This document shows positions 37,001 to 48,746 of a DNA stretch of 64,000 nucleotides, piece after piece (position 1 is the stretch's first letter; each line of letters opens with the position of its first letter). The stretch spans positions 2,208,001 through 2,272,000 of the forward strand of contig JAEMBT020000002.1 of NCBI GenBank assembly GCA_018873245.2. Direction: 5' to 3'. The DNA is from Archegozetes longisetosus. Lineage: Eukaryota > Arthropoda > Arachnida > Sarcoptiformes > Trhypochthoniidae. The notes beneath the pieces were generated by a model that was not told the DNA's origin, ran no database searches, and was given only the letters and a program-made list of their open reading frames with translations. A program made the position numbers and the translations under genes.

Positions 37001-37154
37001 ATGAGATATATGCAACCAGATCAGAGAAATGATGATAGTAAAGAAGATTATATTGATAATTATGTGGCAAGTATCAAGTTATTTCATTTAATAATCAATC
37101 GTTTGAATGATTGAAAATAATATATCCTAGAAATGCCTCACTAACATTAAATGA
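34070..37154 (+). CDS. Seven-exon secreted cysteine-rich protein, gene B (transposon in intron 4)
   Basis: Exons 34070-34240, 34299-34415, 34498-34614, 34685-34801, 36703-36792, 36989-37063, 37131-37154; all introns phase 0, 236 residues. Exons 1, 5 and 6 have exactly the lengths of gene A (171, 90, 75). Signal peptide MYNKAIVLILSTLYYSSIVFS. Cysteine pattern as in gene A (STFC...LLKC | KLC...DKSMICNYF | KCM | WC...HLC...AC | ECN...KRPVYCDY | RCM | KCLTNIK). Intron 4 is 1901 bp against 60-100 bp elsewhere in the family because it holds a dead Tc1-like element; its donor GTCTGA and the intron-6 donor GTGGCA are weak. The frame is open throughout, so the gene may still work if intron 4 is spliced. 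Confidence 0.8.
35535..36475 (+). mobile_element. Dead Tc1-like (DD34E-type) transposase inside intron 4 of gene B
   Basis: MALTSTSKDHQTKVLYFWKI starts an N-terminal DNA-binding part that breaks near 35765. Later fragments in shifting frames show VIFSDETS (first Asp), FQQDNDPKH (second Asp) and SP-frameshift-LNPIENLW (third site). Several stops and frameshifts make it non-functional. Terminal repeats could not be found, so its ends within the intron are unknown. Confidence 0.75.
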
Positions 37155-38176
37155 GGGATCAATCTTAACTATTGGAAAGGCTCTTGTCATGGAATAAATT
37201 AAATACCGATGAATAGAAAACACACAAAATTATTTGTTTAAATAAAAATAAATATTAATTGAATTGAGTTCTATTATCAATATTTTTTTGTTAAAGTTGG
37301 GCGTTTTATGGCCGCGAAGTATCAGGAAGAGTGCATGAGTTAAACGAAAAATCTATACGTGTGTACACAATCTATGTATATGAACGAACTGTAAGCCTCT
37401 ACAAACTAAGTAGTCTCACGCTCACTTGTCGGATAATATCTACAATTAGATAGCAATCTTTAATTGCATCAACGATTTGTTTAACAATATATATATATAA
37501 TACTATCTTATATTTTTAAATTCCAGATTCGTGAACAGAGTAAAAATTGATTGGTTTTTGAAATAATAAATCAAATCATTAATCTCTACCGATGGAGAGC
37601 ATATTTGAGTGAGAAAGAAAGACAAGAGCGAAAGACTGAAAATCTTGTTAAAAATGGACATTGTTGAGGCGTTAGGCGTAGTATTATTTATACATTGTTC
37701 TAGACTCATCTTTATGCAGACAAGAAGCCGTCTTAGAATGATGTTGCCAGTGTAAGAACGAACCAAGAACAATTGAGTACTGTGCACGCAATATCTGCTC
37801 TTTAGTACCTCGGGCACAACAGGCACATAACGGAGTCCGTTCCCCGCTGAATGCTTGAACGGTATAATTTTTTACCCTGATAGAGTGGCAGACAGAAATA
37901 GAGCACTGTCGAAAACGAACGTGTGCGGGAATGACAGAGTTCGGGCGCAGGTGTGAGAAGTTTCACGCATGAACCCATTAGTTTAGCGCAATCTATGATT
38001 AGTGTGTTATTACTAATAACACACTAATAACTTATTAGAGATTCGTGATGAGCTAATTAACATGTACTTTGAAAGCTTTCAAACAAATCAATTTAAAGTA
38101 AATCTTTCGGTAAAACTGTTAGATATTTAGAAAATAAAATTTTGTATATTAACTTTTAAAGAACTCAGGGTGTAAT
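37155..38176. other. Intergenic; GC-richer island and 27-bp palindrome
   Basis: 37320-37980 is less AT-rich than its surroundings (CGGAGTCCGTTCCCCGCTG near 37835) and may be an old repeat; no coding match was seen. At 38000-38026 TAGTGTGTTATTA-C-TAATAACACACTA is a perfect hairpin with 13-base arms. Confidence 0.45.
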
Positions 38177-39529
38177 TTATTTTGAAATTTCAATTATTTT
38201 AAGGAATAGTGTGGACATGATTGCAATTATCTGTTAATAAAAATTAAATAAATATTATTGGTTGTCGGTATAAAAGTTACCGTTCAATTACTTCATAACA
38301 ACGCCGGTAATCAATTATGAATAATTTCCAACAATAAAATCCAACTCTTTTTTGACCAGTTCTTTCAATGAATGACATCAACTAAAAATATATAATTAAT
38401 ATTTTTAGATATTAAAATTGGTCATTATTTGGCAAATAAATACTCTGAATCGATAGTTATATGATTGATATCCGTAAGAGTTAGATTTATATAGGATGAG
38501 AGAATTCAATAAGGTGTATGACTTGTTCGCTTCATAATTAACAGAAGAGGCAGTATTTATGAAATATAAAAAGATAAAGATCAAGAAAATTTCAGCACTA
38601 ATGTTTGAAACATGAATTAGAAGATTGTCAAATACTCCAAAAATCAAGTAATACATAAATATACTGATAACAGAAGAAAACAAAATCCAAATCCAGAACA
38701 GAAATTTTGCCCAATAATTATTGTTGATGTTATCGATTTCTGAATAAATTTCGTTCAAGTTATTTATTATGAGATTCAATTTGTGAAATGATTTCCGAAA
38801 ACCATTCTTCTTGAGATTTCTCAATTTTCGATTAGCACTCATTATCTTTATTCTAATGTAATAAGAAATAACACCGAAATATACGAATTGCCAGAAGATG
38901 TGTAAAAACATAAAATAATAAGTAATAGCCGCTAGAACACTATGAGGAATGCCATAAACAATTATCTCTGAAGTCGAACAGTTCTTGATAAAAACAATCA
39001 AACATAGAATAAAATATAAGGTGGGAATAAAATAAGTTACTATCGAATCGCATAAATTTGCTAAATGTTTGAATCTTTTTGAAATTTTCAAAGCCTCCTT
39101 TTCGCTTGTGATTCCAATACTTTTCGGTGAAACCAAACCTGAAATCATATCGAATGGTTTAAGATATGATGGATTTATGTTATATCTGTAGTTGAAGAAA
39201 TGGATGATTTGCGACATAAGTGCTATAAATGTCATGAGTATTATGACAATATTTCCGTGAAATTTCATTCTGACGAAATGCATTATATCTCCGATAATGA
39301 GAGATAGAATTCTATCTTCTTCTGTTAAGAATAATGCAATAATACTTCGAACCATTACAAATAAGCCAATGATAAAAATGAATAATGGATTATGAAATCT
39401 ATTTCTTTGGATAAGCCTATTTGTGAACAGAGATAAACCAATTCTATAAAAGTGAGTTCCCGAAGATTTGATTACCAAATTTTGAGGTAGATTTTTATTT
39501 ATATCGATGACATTCGTTTGTGATTTCAT
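38177..39529 (-). CDS. Gustatory-receptor-like seven-transmembrane protein
   Basis: Three exons: 39529-38444, 38381-38292, 38230-38177; introns of 62 and 61 bp, both phase 0 and GT-AG; 409 residues. Hydrophobic segments at about 50-70, 93-115, 163-183, 200-226, 274-300, 313-333, and a seventh in the last exon (IIAIMSTLFLKIIEI). The two short exons carry GFYCWKLFIIDYRRCYE and the TM7 region. Short phase-0 exons for the C-terminus are the classic gene structure of arthropod gustatory receptors, and the TM7 STLFL part stands where the TYhhhhhQ motif normally lies. No signal peptide, as expected. Proposed ligand-gated chemosensory channel; ligand unknown. The longest ORF stops after MTNFNI by reading into intron 1, which hides TM7. 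Confidence 0.75.
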
Positions 39530-39644
39530 CTTAGTGATTATTAATTTTCACAAAATCACGAATTACTCTTGTCACTATTAACTATTAGACATTAAACAAT
39601 GTTTAATATTTTTGAACAGAATTGATCTTTACTAAGGAATTCTA

Positions 39645-41054
39645 CAGGGTGATCAATAATTGACGCTCCATTTTATTTTTTATATAATTTTAAAACTAAA
39701 TTAGTAAATATAAAATTATTTATATATTATAACTTCCTCACTGCAAAAGTTTTGTTAGCGCCACTTAGTAGCGTCATTAGTACCACCTAAAGATGGATAA
39801 CTTGTCAACAAATCAACGTGTTTCTATTATCAAAAATTATTTTAAATTTGATTCAAGTGTGGTGCAGATCCAAAGAGAATGGAGAAAGGAAATCAAAGAC
39901 AGAGAGGCACCAGCAAGGAGAACCATTATGAGGTAAAATTTAATTCTTAAAAAATGAATAATTTTTTAAGAATCTAATTTTTAACTAGTTAATGCTCTTT
40001 CCTTTAGACTAATTAATAAATTTGAAAGCACAGGAAGTGTTCTTGATGACAGAAAAGGAAAAGCTGGTCGACTTGTCACTCAAAGAACAGAAGAAAAAGT
40101 TGAAGAAGCCAGAAACATCTTTGAAAATGACCCATCTACTTCCATCAGGCGTGCAGCTCAACAGTTGCGAATAAGTTATGGCAGCACATGGACCATTTCA
40201 AAGCAGGATTTAGATCAATTTCCTTATAAAATACAGGTCCACCAACAACTTAAAGAAGTAGATGTGAGCCGTCGTTTGGATTTTGCTAATTTAATGTTAG
40301 AGAAGATTGATAAAAATGAAATTAATGTCAACAAAATATGGTTCTCTGACGAGGCCCATTTCCACCTCAATGGCTACGTCAACAAGCGAAATTGGCGTCA
40401 TTGGGGTACAGAGCCACCTCATTTGACAAATTATACTCCTGCACATCTACAACGTCTGACGGTATGGTGTGCGATATCTTCTTCGGCCATCATTGGGCCT
40501 ATTTTCATAGATGGCAATGTTACTAGTGACAAGTACCAGGAGTTATTGGAGAGGAATTTTTTCCTAAAATTCGCCGACTTCGACTTGTCCGGGACTACTG
40601 GTTCCAACAAGATGGCCTCACAGGACAGTTGATGTCCTGCAGAGCCTGTCTGCCATGTTCGGTGGCCGGTTCATAGGCCTGGACAGTGGCAAGGTCACCG
40701 ATACTGGTCTTGATAGGCCTCAGTATTCGCCGGATTTAAACCCGTGCGACTACTTTCTCTGGGGTCATATCAAGGACAGAGTGTATCGAACAGCACCGGT
40801 AACTCTTGAGGATCTCAAATCAGCCATCACAAGAGAAGTGGCAGCGATTGAAAATCAGGTGCTTGAGGTGGTGATTCTTAATTTTAAAAAAAGACTTCGT
40901 CATCTAGTCTTTAGTGATGGCCATCATTTTGAAAATTTAATACATTAAACTTGGAGAGTTTTCATTTGAGTATTTAAAAAAATTTTGTTTTTATCTTGAA
41001 TAATAAAAAAGTTATCAAAAAAATAAAATGGAGCGTCAATTATTGATCACCCTG
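39645..41054 (+). mobile_element. Mariner-type transposon (DUF4817-like N-terminus), TIR-bounded, transposase broken
   Basis: 1410 bp between TA duplications (39643-39644, 41055-41056). Terminal repeats starting CAGGGTGATCAATAATTGAC are identical for about 37 bases, so insertion is fairly recent. Transposase: exon 39793-39932, 75-bp intron, then from 40008. HTH/DUF4817-like part (LINKFESTGSVLDD), catalytic IWFSDEAHFHLNGYV, QQDG near 40611 and YSPDLNPCDYFLWG near 40733. Frameshifts at about 40555-40565 and 40615-40640 put QQDG out of frame with both flanks, so no full transposase is made. The second-to-third Asp spacing is about 40 residues. Its left end lies 115 bases upstream of the receptor gene start and may sit in that promoter. 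Confidence 0.85.
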
Positions 41055-41056
41055 TA

Positions 41057-42139
41057 TTTATTTTATAAACAGAGCTTTAGTGTGAGGTCAACCGTCACTT
41101 AGGAATATCTATTATTTGGTTCATTTTCTTTTTATGAGTTCGATTTTACATTAGAAATTCTATAAACCTATTTTATTCTGAGTAACAGGACTATTACGTA
41201 AAGTTCAGCATTCAGATACTATTTGAACTCCAGTTGACATAATATGTAAATTTATTATAATATTTTAGTAATGGATAAAATGCGTGCAAATTGCAATAAA
41301 ATTTTCGATTATAGGGCAAAAAACAATTTAAAAATATTGCACTTAATTTTAAGATAGTCTGAACTTTTGTTCGATCGAATATATAGATAGTCCTCTAAGC
41401 AATGTCATTGAAAGTTCAAAGCATATTTCAAAATTTACGTTATTTAATTCTATTTAAATTGATGTACCTCAAAACACTAAAAGCAAATATTTAATAAAAA
41501 TTAACGATAGAATTTTCTTTTGAACATTAAAATCATTTGCTTAATGATAAACTCATATATATAAAGTAACTTAAAAATATTTTCATTTGATCAATTTTCT
41601 ATTAGTTTCAACTAATGTTACAAGTAATTATTCAAAATTTGGTTAGACCGATTCGGGATCAGGCTAAAAAGTTGAGCATATACATAAGTTGAGTATATTA
41701 AAAACAACTATCGAATGCTCAATAGTCAGCTATGACAATTATTCTAATGTCTGTTTTCAACAATTAAACTTCTCTGTGGCTTAAGACACTGAACGCCATT
41801 GATATTTTTAAACAGTTGCATTCGATGACTTATGAAGACTTTATTAGGTTTGTTGAGAGGTTAAAAATGATCTAGAATTAAAATATTTGTCTAAATAACT
41901 GCATAATTTGTCCAAATTTAATATAAAAATCATTTCAAGACGTGTGAAAACTGATTCATTCAACCAAGAGGTCATTTGAGGTAAAATTAATATAAATAAA
42001 ATTTGATTCATTTCGATAATTAAGTGCATGAAAGTTGAGCAATATTTGATTGAATTCCGGATCTTTGAGACACAATACAATTATTTATCTTTAACGATAG
42101 TTACATGACTCTAACTGATTCATGAGAAGTTGATTCATT
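41057..42139. other. Intergenic, no gene seen
   Basis: AT-rich; the minus frame 41844-42080 lacks features. Confidence 0.4.
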
Positions 42140-42147
42140 GTTATCAC

Positions 42148-42339
42148 TAGAGATGGGAACTTTGCGGCAAATTTAGTAAGATCTTAATCGATTTTGGGAC
42201 AAAGCTAAATACCGGGAATTTGTGAGATAATATAGCTTATAAATTAACTGTTAAACTACTTTCTATAATCTGCCAAGTACTGTAGCAAAATATTAGGACA
42301 TTTCAACAAATTAAGATAATCCCAAAATTCCCATCTCTA
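42148..42339. mobile_element. Short hAT MITE with perfect 8-bp target duplication
   Basis: 192 bp, ends TAGAGATGGGAA / TTCCCATCTCTA, flanked by GTTATCAC at 42140-42147 and 42340-42347. The (C/T)AGNGATGGG terminus is common among hAT MITEs. Confidence 0.85.
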
Positions 42340-42347
42340 GTTATCAC

Positions 42348-43503
42348 TTTACAACCTGTATACTTTGATATGTTCAATAAATTGATCAGTGATCTATCAA
42401 TCACAATCTAGCTCTTACTCAGCATTGATTTCTTTTTCTTAAAGCTTAATGTTTTAGAAACGACTCATATTCTCAGATTAATACCGGAGCTTTGTACAAA
42501 ATAACATATTGTGTGTGACAAAATTAGACAATTCTCGAGATATCCATCCTTACTTGGTTTAGTACCTTGCAATGGATAAACCTGGATTTAGAGAGTCGTG
42601 ACCCGAACAAGCCTGATATAAACTAAGGAAGAATAAGTTGGTCAGATTTTTGTGATTTCAGTATAAAAATCGCTAACTTTTAAACCGTAAATTTTCGACG
42701 CTCAGGACCATCAAATATGAACTTCTCGTACCTTAAAACCCCTAATAATGAAGTTTAATAAATCCGCGAGGTGGCGACTTCTATAGTAACCCCAAATTAG
42801 ATTTGTCTTAAGCCATAGTTTGACGTGAACAAAAATTTAATATTTTTGTAGTTTTCAAATAAATTGCGCTTGAAATCGTTAATGAGGCTCAATTCTTTTA
42901 TTGAAATGAGGGCAAAGAAATTTAGCATTACTATAGAAACATTTAAAATTTATGGTAGATGTTAAAATGGAGAATGAATTGTATTCTAAAATAACATTAT
43001 TATGCTAATTGAACTAATATTAGATCAAAGAGTTTATAGAAAATTCATATTCTATGCTGAATGTTTATATTAAATAGAATCATGATGTCATTAGATCGTT
43101 CAGAAAGAGTTTCATAATTTTTCCTAGTAAGCTTTTGGAGAATAAATATTTGATCTCATTTAAAAACAGATGCCACCAAAGAAGCAAATATAAATTTAAT
43201 TTATTTGTTTAGTTGTCACATTCAAATGTGAAAAACATATACAAAAATTTTTGCTAATTCATTTCAATAAAATTGTTAAATAACAAATATTCGATCAATA
43301 TATACACAGCAAATCAGCGGAATTTAAATGAAAGAAAAATATGAATTCACATAACAAGAGAATTTAATAACTGGATACTAAGCAAACATTCAATATAAAT
43401 AGGATTTTCATTCAAAAAATATACTTTTGACTCATAAGATAAAAATTCATTGAAATATAGAATGAGATTATTGATTCAGATGTAACCATTAGCTTTCAAA
43501 ATC
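42348..43503. other. Intergenic, no gene seen
   Basis: AT-rich apart from a GC-richer stretch at 42640-42800 (CCGCGAGGTGGCGACTTC). No gene. Confidence 0.4.
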
Positions 43504-43513
43504 TATATAAAAG
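43504..43513 (+). promoter_or_regulatory. TATA box, cluster gene C
   Basis: TATATAAAAG 56 bases upstream of the ATG. Confidence 0.55.
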
Positions 43514-43559
43514 CTTTTACTTCACAACAAGTTAAAAGTGAGAACCTCGAGTCTCAGAA

Positions 43560-44658
43560 ATGCCTAAATCTTGGATAACCTTGTTGTTGATCAATTCAAT
43601 CTCAATCGTGCTATCATTCGATAATATTAACTGGATATCGGCCTCAAATTCGTCATGTGGTCCGAATACAAATAAAGCATCGACAGAGTTACTACTGAAA
43701 TGTGACAAATTAATTACACCTCAAGTAATATAAAAGATTACCATCTAATGAATTATCAATCTTTAATATTGAAATCTCTACTAGCGTAAAAAATCCCTAA
43801 CGTTGTGCATATCTGAGATCACTAATGGCAAAGGTTTGCTGGATGACAAGAAACCTATCGTTTGCTCATATATGGAGAACGAGAATATGAATTATCTTAA
43901 TGTGAGTCTTCAGATATTTGTTTCAAATTTTTCTTTTATATAGATTGAAAACATTTCAGATATCAGAGTGCATGATCAATAATACTAATACAGTTTATGC
44001 TGATCTGAAAAAATTGAATCCTAACCAAACGGATTTTATGTGGGCAGTCGAGGCTGCAGATAATGATTTTAATGTAAGTTTATCATATAATGAAAAGGAA
44101 GATTTTAATTATCCTTAATTCTTCAATAAGAATCCTTCAATTCTTATTTGCAGTGGTGTTTGACCAAAATAGTTCGTCCACTCGGTTATGAGCATATTTG
44201 TGATTTGAAACTGACTCAACAACAGATCGAATCAGTTAAAGCTTGTGACAGTAAATGTCCAGGAACGGTATCTAATCATTAGCTCTTACAGGAAGATTGT
44301 CTTAGAATATAAGAAATTTTTGTTACACTTTCCAGATGTTGAAAGTTTTAAAACATTGCGGAACGGAATTTAAATTAAAGGATACCGGAAGACCCCTTTT
44401 ATGTGATTATTATGAGAACACAAAAGTTTGTTAAACCAATTATAAATGCTTAGAATCATGTAGGTTCATACAAAAATTAATGATTTTATTTCTAAAGCTC
44501 CAAAGGTGTTTTGTGGAAAAATCTCGTGGAACTGGAAATGATTGGAATGGATTAGATGAATACTATGTGAGACTTCAAATTTAGTTATTATTTCTCCAAT
44601 AATTAAATTTTGAATTTTTTCGACTTTATAGGAGTGCTTATCCAAAATCAGCTTATAG
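43560..44658 (+). CDS. Seven-exon secreted cysteine-rich protein, gene C
   Basis: Exons 43560-43724, 43785-43901, 43960-44073, 44154-44267, 44336-44425, 44498-44566, 44632-44658; all introns 58-80 bp, GT-AG, phase 0; 231 residues. Signal peptide MPKSWITLLLINSISIVLS. Pattern: SSCG...LLKC | TLC...DDKKPIVCSY | ECM | WC...HIC...AC..KC | HC...GRPLLCDYY | RCF | ECLSKI. Closest in layout to decayed gene D (exon 2, 3, 4 and 6 lengths) and to gene A at the last exon. About 6.4 kb downstream of gene B, with the receptor gene and mariner element between. Function unknown. Confidence 0.85.
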
Positions 44659-45831
44659 TGTGTTATCCGGATGATTGAATTTTGACCTTAGAAGCCTTTA
44701 TTAAATAGCAAATATAAAACTTTTTAATCAGAGTTGTAAATAAAATAATTAAGATTCCTTTCAAGGAGATTATCGTTCTTTAGTTTAATAATCAGTTAGT
44801 CAGATGAATGAATCTAGACGCTAGTCAAATATAGGTATTACTCAAACATCAAACCGCAGGTTATGTGTATTTGCATATTTGCATGCTTATTTCGTTTAAA
44901 AACTTTGTTTTATGCTCATGCTTATATATTTTAATACTTTTGAGTTTAGATGCTTAACTCAGCAGTATGAAGCAATTTCTTAAGAAAAAGCCTATTAAGG
45001 GTTAAAGTTGTGGGCTATATTCGCGAAGCTAAAATAAAGCATCAATTTATTGTCAAACTTTGATCCAAATCTAAGTACTTGTCTATCAGTTTCTTTATAA
45101 ATTTTAAAGAATTTATGAGAGAGCTTAGGTTAAATCTATATAATTTTAAGTAAAATTTTGGGCTTTAAGGTAGAATACTATGAAAAGATGGATGACAAAA
45201 ACTATCATGAAAAATTTCAAACTTTGCGGTATATATAATGAAAATTCTTCTAGTCTTATATTGAAAAAGTTGAAGTATTACATGGTGATGTTATACAGTA
45301 TTACGGGCTAATCGTAGATTATCAGCAATTAATTACTCATCGGATACACGGATATTTCAATGTACAATTATTGACAAAACTGAGTGCAGAGGTTTTGACG
45401 ATTTACCATCCCTTTACATCAGTCAATATAGGTAACATTTTTTATTTGAATAAACTACTATGTGCTATAAAATTTTCTACGCAGAGATGTGATCCGTCTC
45501 CTCTATTCTTATCCATAAATAACGTAAATCTCCTTAGAGGTACCCGATAAAAAATTTCAAATTATAGTAACTGAAATCAAAACTACTCAAAAAGTGGTCG
45601 AACCTTATATTCTAATTTACCCTAAAAGTTGTTCAACTTCAGAGCTATATCGCATCAAGCTTGAAAATAGCTAAATTTCAAATCGACAAAACTTTTAAAT
45701 CAAGACTTCAAATAGCTTGATATCGGTACCAAATGAAAGTTCTGCGAAATTTCTTTCTAATCATGTCATCAAATTAAAGTTTCATAGACAAATACTATCT
45801 ACTAATAAAAAGATGTAAAACTACGGTAGAG
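44659..45831. other. Intergenic, no gene seen
   Basis: AT-rich. 45390-45440 and 46935-46990 look like diverged inverted repeats (CCATCCCTTTACATCA / TGATATAAAGGGATAG) outside the element at 45834-46701, possibly an older host repeat. Confidence 0.35.
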
Positions 45832-45833
45832 CC

Positions 45834-46701
45834 TCGTTACTTAAAACCCCTTCTGCAAAAAAGTTTTATTCGCGCTTTCAAGTTACCGGGTATTTTGATA
45901 AAAGTTCAAAAAAGACTTCATTCAAAAGGTAGTTCATTGAGTATTTCTTCAATTTTAGGATTTCAAATTTCCGGTACTATTCTCTCAAAATGATAATTTT
46001 GTTTAGAGTTAACTCCCCTTTTTCTAGTCTTCAACTGAAGATACATCATATTTTTATTTGTATACAAGAAATCTCTAAATTTCAAATAAGTTAGAGAACT
46101 TAGAATAAACTGTAAAATACAAAATGAATTCCAAAAATTGTAAAAAACTTTATAGGATAATCACTATTAATTTCTCTCATTGATAAGAAATTATTCACTT
46201 CAAAAGCATTTATAATTTTGTCCTTATATTTCATAATCATTAAAATGATATTAGATATTTTAAACTAAATTTCTTCAGAATATTCTCATTTGTGCTGTCA
46301 TTATCTCGTAGTTTAGTTATTTCGTATTTCTCTTAAATATTCAACGTTTTATTTTTATTCGTTTTACATTATAAAATAGCTTATGGTTTCAATCAAATAA
46401 AAATATTTAATACATCCCAAAAGTAAACAAACAAATAAAATATTTTTTTCAAAAATCCTGTGTCTAATAATAATGATTTGATGTGTTATATTCAAATACC
46501 ATTTGATATTTCAAAATAAAAAAATACACAGTTATGTAAACTAATATTAAAATTCGTCCAAAATACTGAGTATCTCAAAATAAATGGTTTCAAAATACGC
46601 AATATTATTCACATTGTTCCTAATCAAGAAATGATGGGACATTTTAGAGTTTCAAAGTAGTATTTCAAAATAAGCGGTTTCAAAATATCGGGTATCTACT
46701 G
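45834..46701. mobile_element. Pogo/Tigger-like non-autonomous element
   Basis: 868 bp, ends CGGTAGAGCCTCGTTACTTA and inverted CAGTAGATACCCGATATTTT, with TA on both sides (45832-45833, 46702-46703). CAGTARA.CYCG.TA ends are typical of pogo/Tigger MITEs. The inner sequence holds repeated TTTCAAAATA(A)GCGG-like subterminal motifs. No transposase. Confidence 0.6.
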
Positions 46702-46703
46702 TA

Positions 46704-47599
46704 TTAAATTTTCGACTTCAACAACCGCAGAAGGCAACGCTCTGTGCGTCTTACAAAGATATGTCGTATACCTTTCAACTTATCTCGACATTGTATGTCA
46801 AGAATATTTTCAATATGTTCAGAGGTTATCTCGAGAATTCGACCTCATAGATCAAATTCAAACTTTATAGGATATATCTTATTGTAGAGACCAAGTTGAA
46901 ATATGTATGACATATTTTTTAAGACGTACAGAACATGTCCTTTTACAGTTGATATAAAGGGATAGTAAAGCTTCAAGAACTATCATGGTCAATTATGTCA
47001 AAAACTGTACCCAATTTGTATGTTTCACGGACTTTTCATGCATTTTTATGCACGGTTTTGGTCAATTTTGCGTGCCTATTATTCAGCATTTGTTGATGCA
47101 TCAAAATGTTTAAGTTACACCTGCTGAAACAAACTTTGGTTTCATGTTATAGATTAAGAATTTTCTATTTAGACAACTGACTTAAATCAGTATCTAAATT
47201 AATATTTTAATCATCAAAATCCCCTAATGAATCTAAAAAATGCAATATAACAAAGGGTTCCTGAAAAATTTAGTTTTTATAATCCATTTTCTAGAATTTA
47301 AAAAAATATACTTCGAATTATCTTTTAAACTATTCAGCTTTTGTGAAGATTTGAAGCGTGGTGAACTGAGCAAAATAAATTTGAATTATGATATAGATCA
47401 CGTTAATTAATGTATGATGTGATGGCTAAATTGAGAGTAGTCAAAGATTTTCAGCAGATGCAAGGAGAAATAGAATGCAAATACCTAATGAAAATCTATT
47501 TGAAAGTTTCGAAAAGTATATTTTGCTGTTCAAACTTCTAAATAGAAACTGAAACAAATACTATTTGCACAGTTGTTATATATAGAATAATCTATTCAC
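46704..47599. other. Intergenic upstream of gene D
   Basis: AT-rich; no gene recognised. Confidence 0.4.
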
Positions 47600-47608
47600 T
47601 ATATAAGG
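47600..47608 (+). promoter_or_regulatory. TATA box, cluster gene D
   Basis: TATATAAGG 44 bases upstream of the former start codon; retained although the gene is broken. Confidence 0.5.
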
Positions 47609-47643
47609 TTATACTTTAATTTATTGAATAAGTAAGCAAAACG

Positions 47644-48746
47644 TTGCCTTATTATAGACTTTTATTTGTTCCGATATTTTCAATAAACACACTGAAGAAC
47701 GTGAACTCGTTCGATAATCATAATTGGATATTGGCTTCCAACAATTCTTACGGACCTGACACTAAAAAAGAAATAACAGAATCAATATTGAAATTTGATA
47801 AACTGATTACTAGCCAAGTGAGTCAAATAAAGATAGTTAATAATTCTTTGACAACTTGCTGATTAATTATATTCAGTAAAGATTCTTTATCGATGTGCAT
47901 ATTAGAGAAGAGTGATGTCAAAATTGGATTAGCTAACGATAAACCCATAGTCTGTTCATATTTAGAAAACGAAAATAAAGCCTTGACTTAATATAAAGAA
48001 TCTCGAATTAATACTAAATAATATTATTTCCTATTTAAGATCACAATATGTATGAGTGAAAAGACTGATAAGGTCTATGCAGACCTGAAAAATTCGGCCA
48101 AAGATGATTATGAATTTTCAGTGGCAGTTATGGCAGCAGAAAATGATTTCGAAGTGAGCTACTTATCTGAGATCTGGACATTTTGCTTATTATTTTTAAT
48201 GTTTTCAAATTCTAAAAGTGGTGTTTAATGAAAGTATCACGCCAGTACGGTTTCGAACATTAGTTTGATATCAACTTAAACGATGAAATGGTCAAATCGA
48301 TTAATGCATGTGAAGAAAAAGTACCTGACTCGGTAAATTTATTGAAATACTGAAAGAATTCTATTAAATATTTTAATTTCTTCAAAGTTTAAGAAACCTA
48401 TGAAAGAATGCGTCACAGAGTTGAGATTGAAAAGTAACGGAAGGCCACTAATGTGTGATTTCTTCGAAAACTTCAAAGTAATCAAAATGCAACATTTTAC
48501 CTAAATTAAAAATATTTCTCTATAACTTTTTTTTTAGGTACGAGTGTGTGTCCGCACCAAATATAGAGAAGGTCCTGATGATGAAAGACTTGGAAAAGGT
48601 TATTTCGTGAGCATAAACTTAATTAAGTTTACATTGGAGAATGGAATAACTTGTCCGTGGAGCCGAAAGTCACAATAAAAATACTAATAAAATAATCCAA
48701 TTGTTTAAATAATTTATTTCAGTGTGTGAATCCATGCGGTATTTAA
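47644..48746 (+). pseudogene. Seven-exon secreted cysteine-rich protein, gene D, decaying
   Basis: Exon equivalents: 47644-47817, about 47876-47992, 48040-48153, 48219-48332, 48388-48477, 48538-48606, 48723-48746. Lesions: the start is TTG where gene C has ATG; exon 2 has lost both its AG acceptor (TTCAGTAAA) and its GT donor (CCTTGACTTA); exon 4 has an in-frame TAG at 48261-48263 replacing a residue of EHICD; several family cysteines are changed (KFD for KCD, SYG for SCG, HxFD for HICD). Exons 3, 5 and 6 are still open with good splice sites. Recent pseudogene of the family. Confidence 0.8.

Noticed and set aside
45390-46990. Outer inverted repeat around the pogo-like element
   Set aside because: Only short, diverged matches by eye; could be chance, so not listed as an element.
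43560-48746. CRISPR-like or operon-like arrangement of regularly spaced small exons
   Set aside because: The regular spacing is that of short introns in paralogous genes; repeats are coding and diverged, not identical direct repeats.
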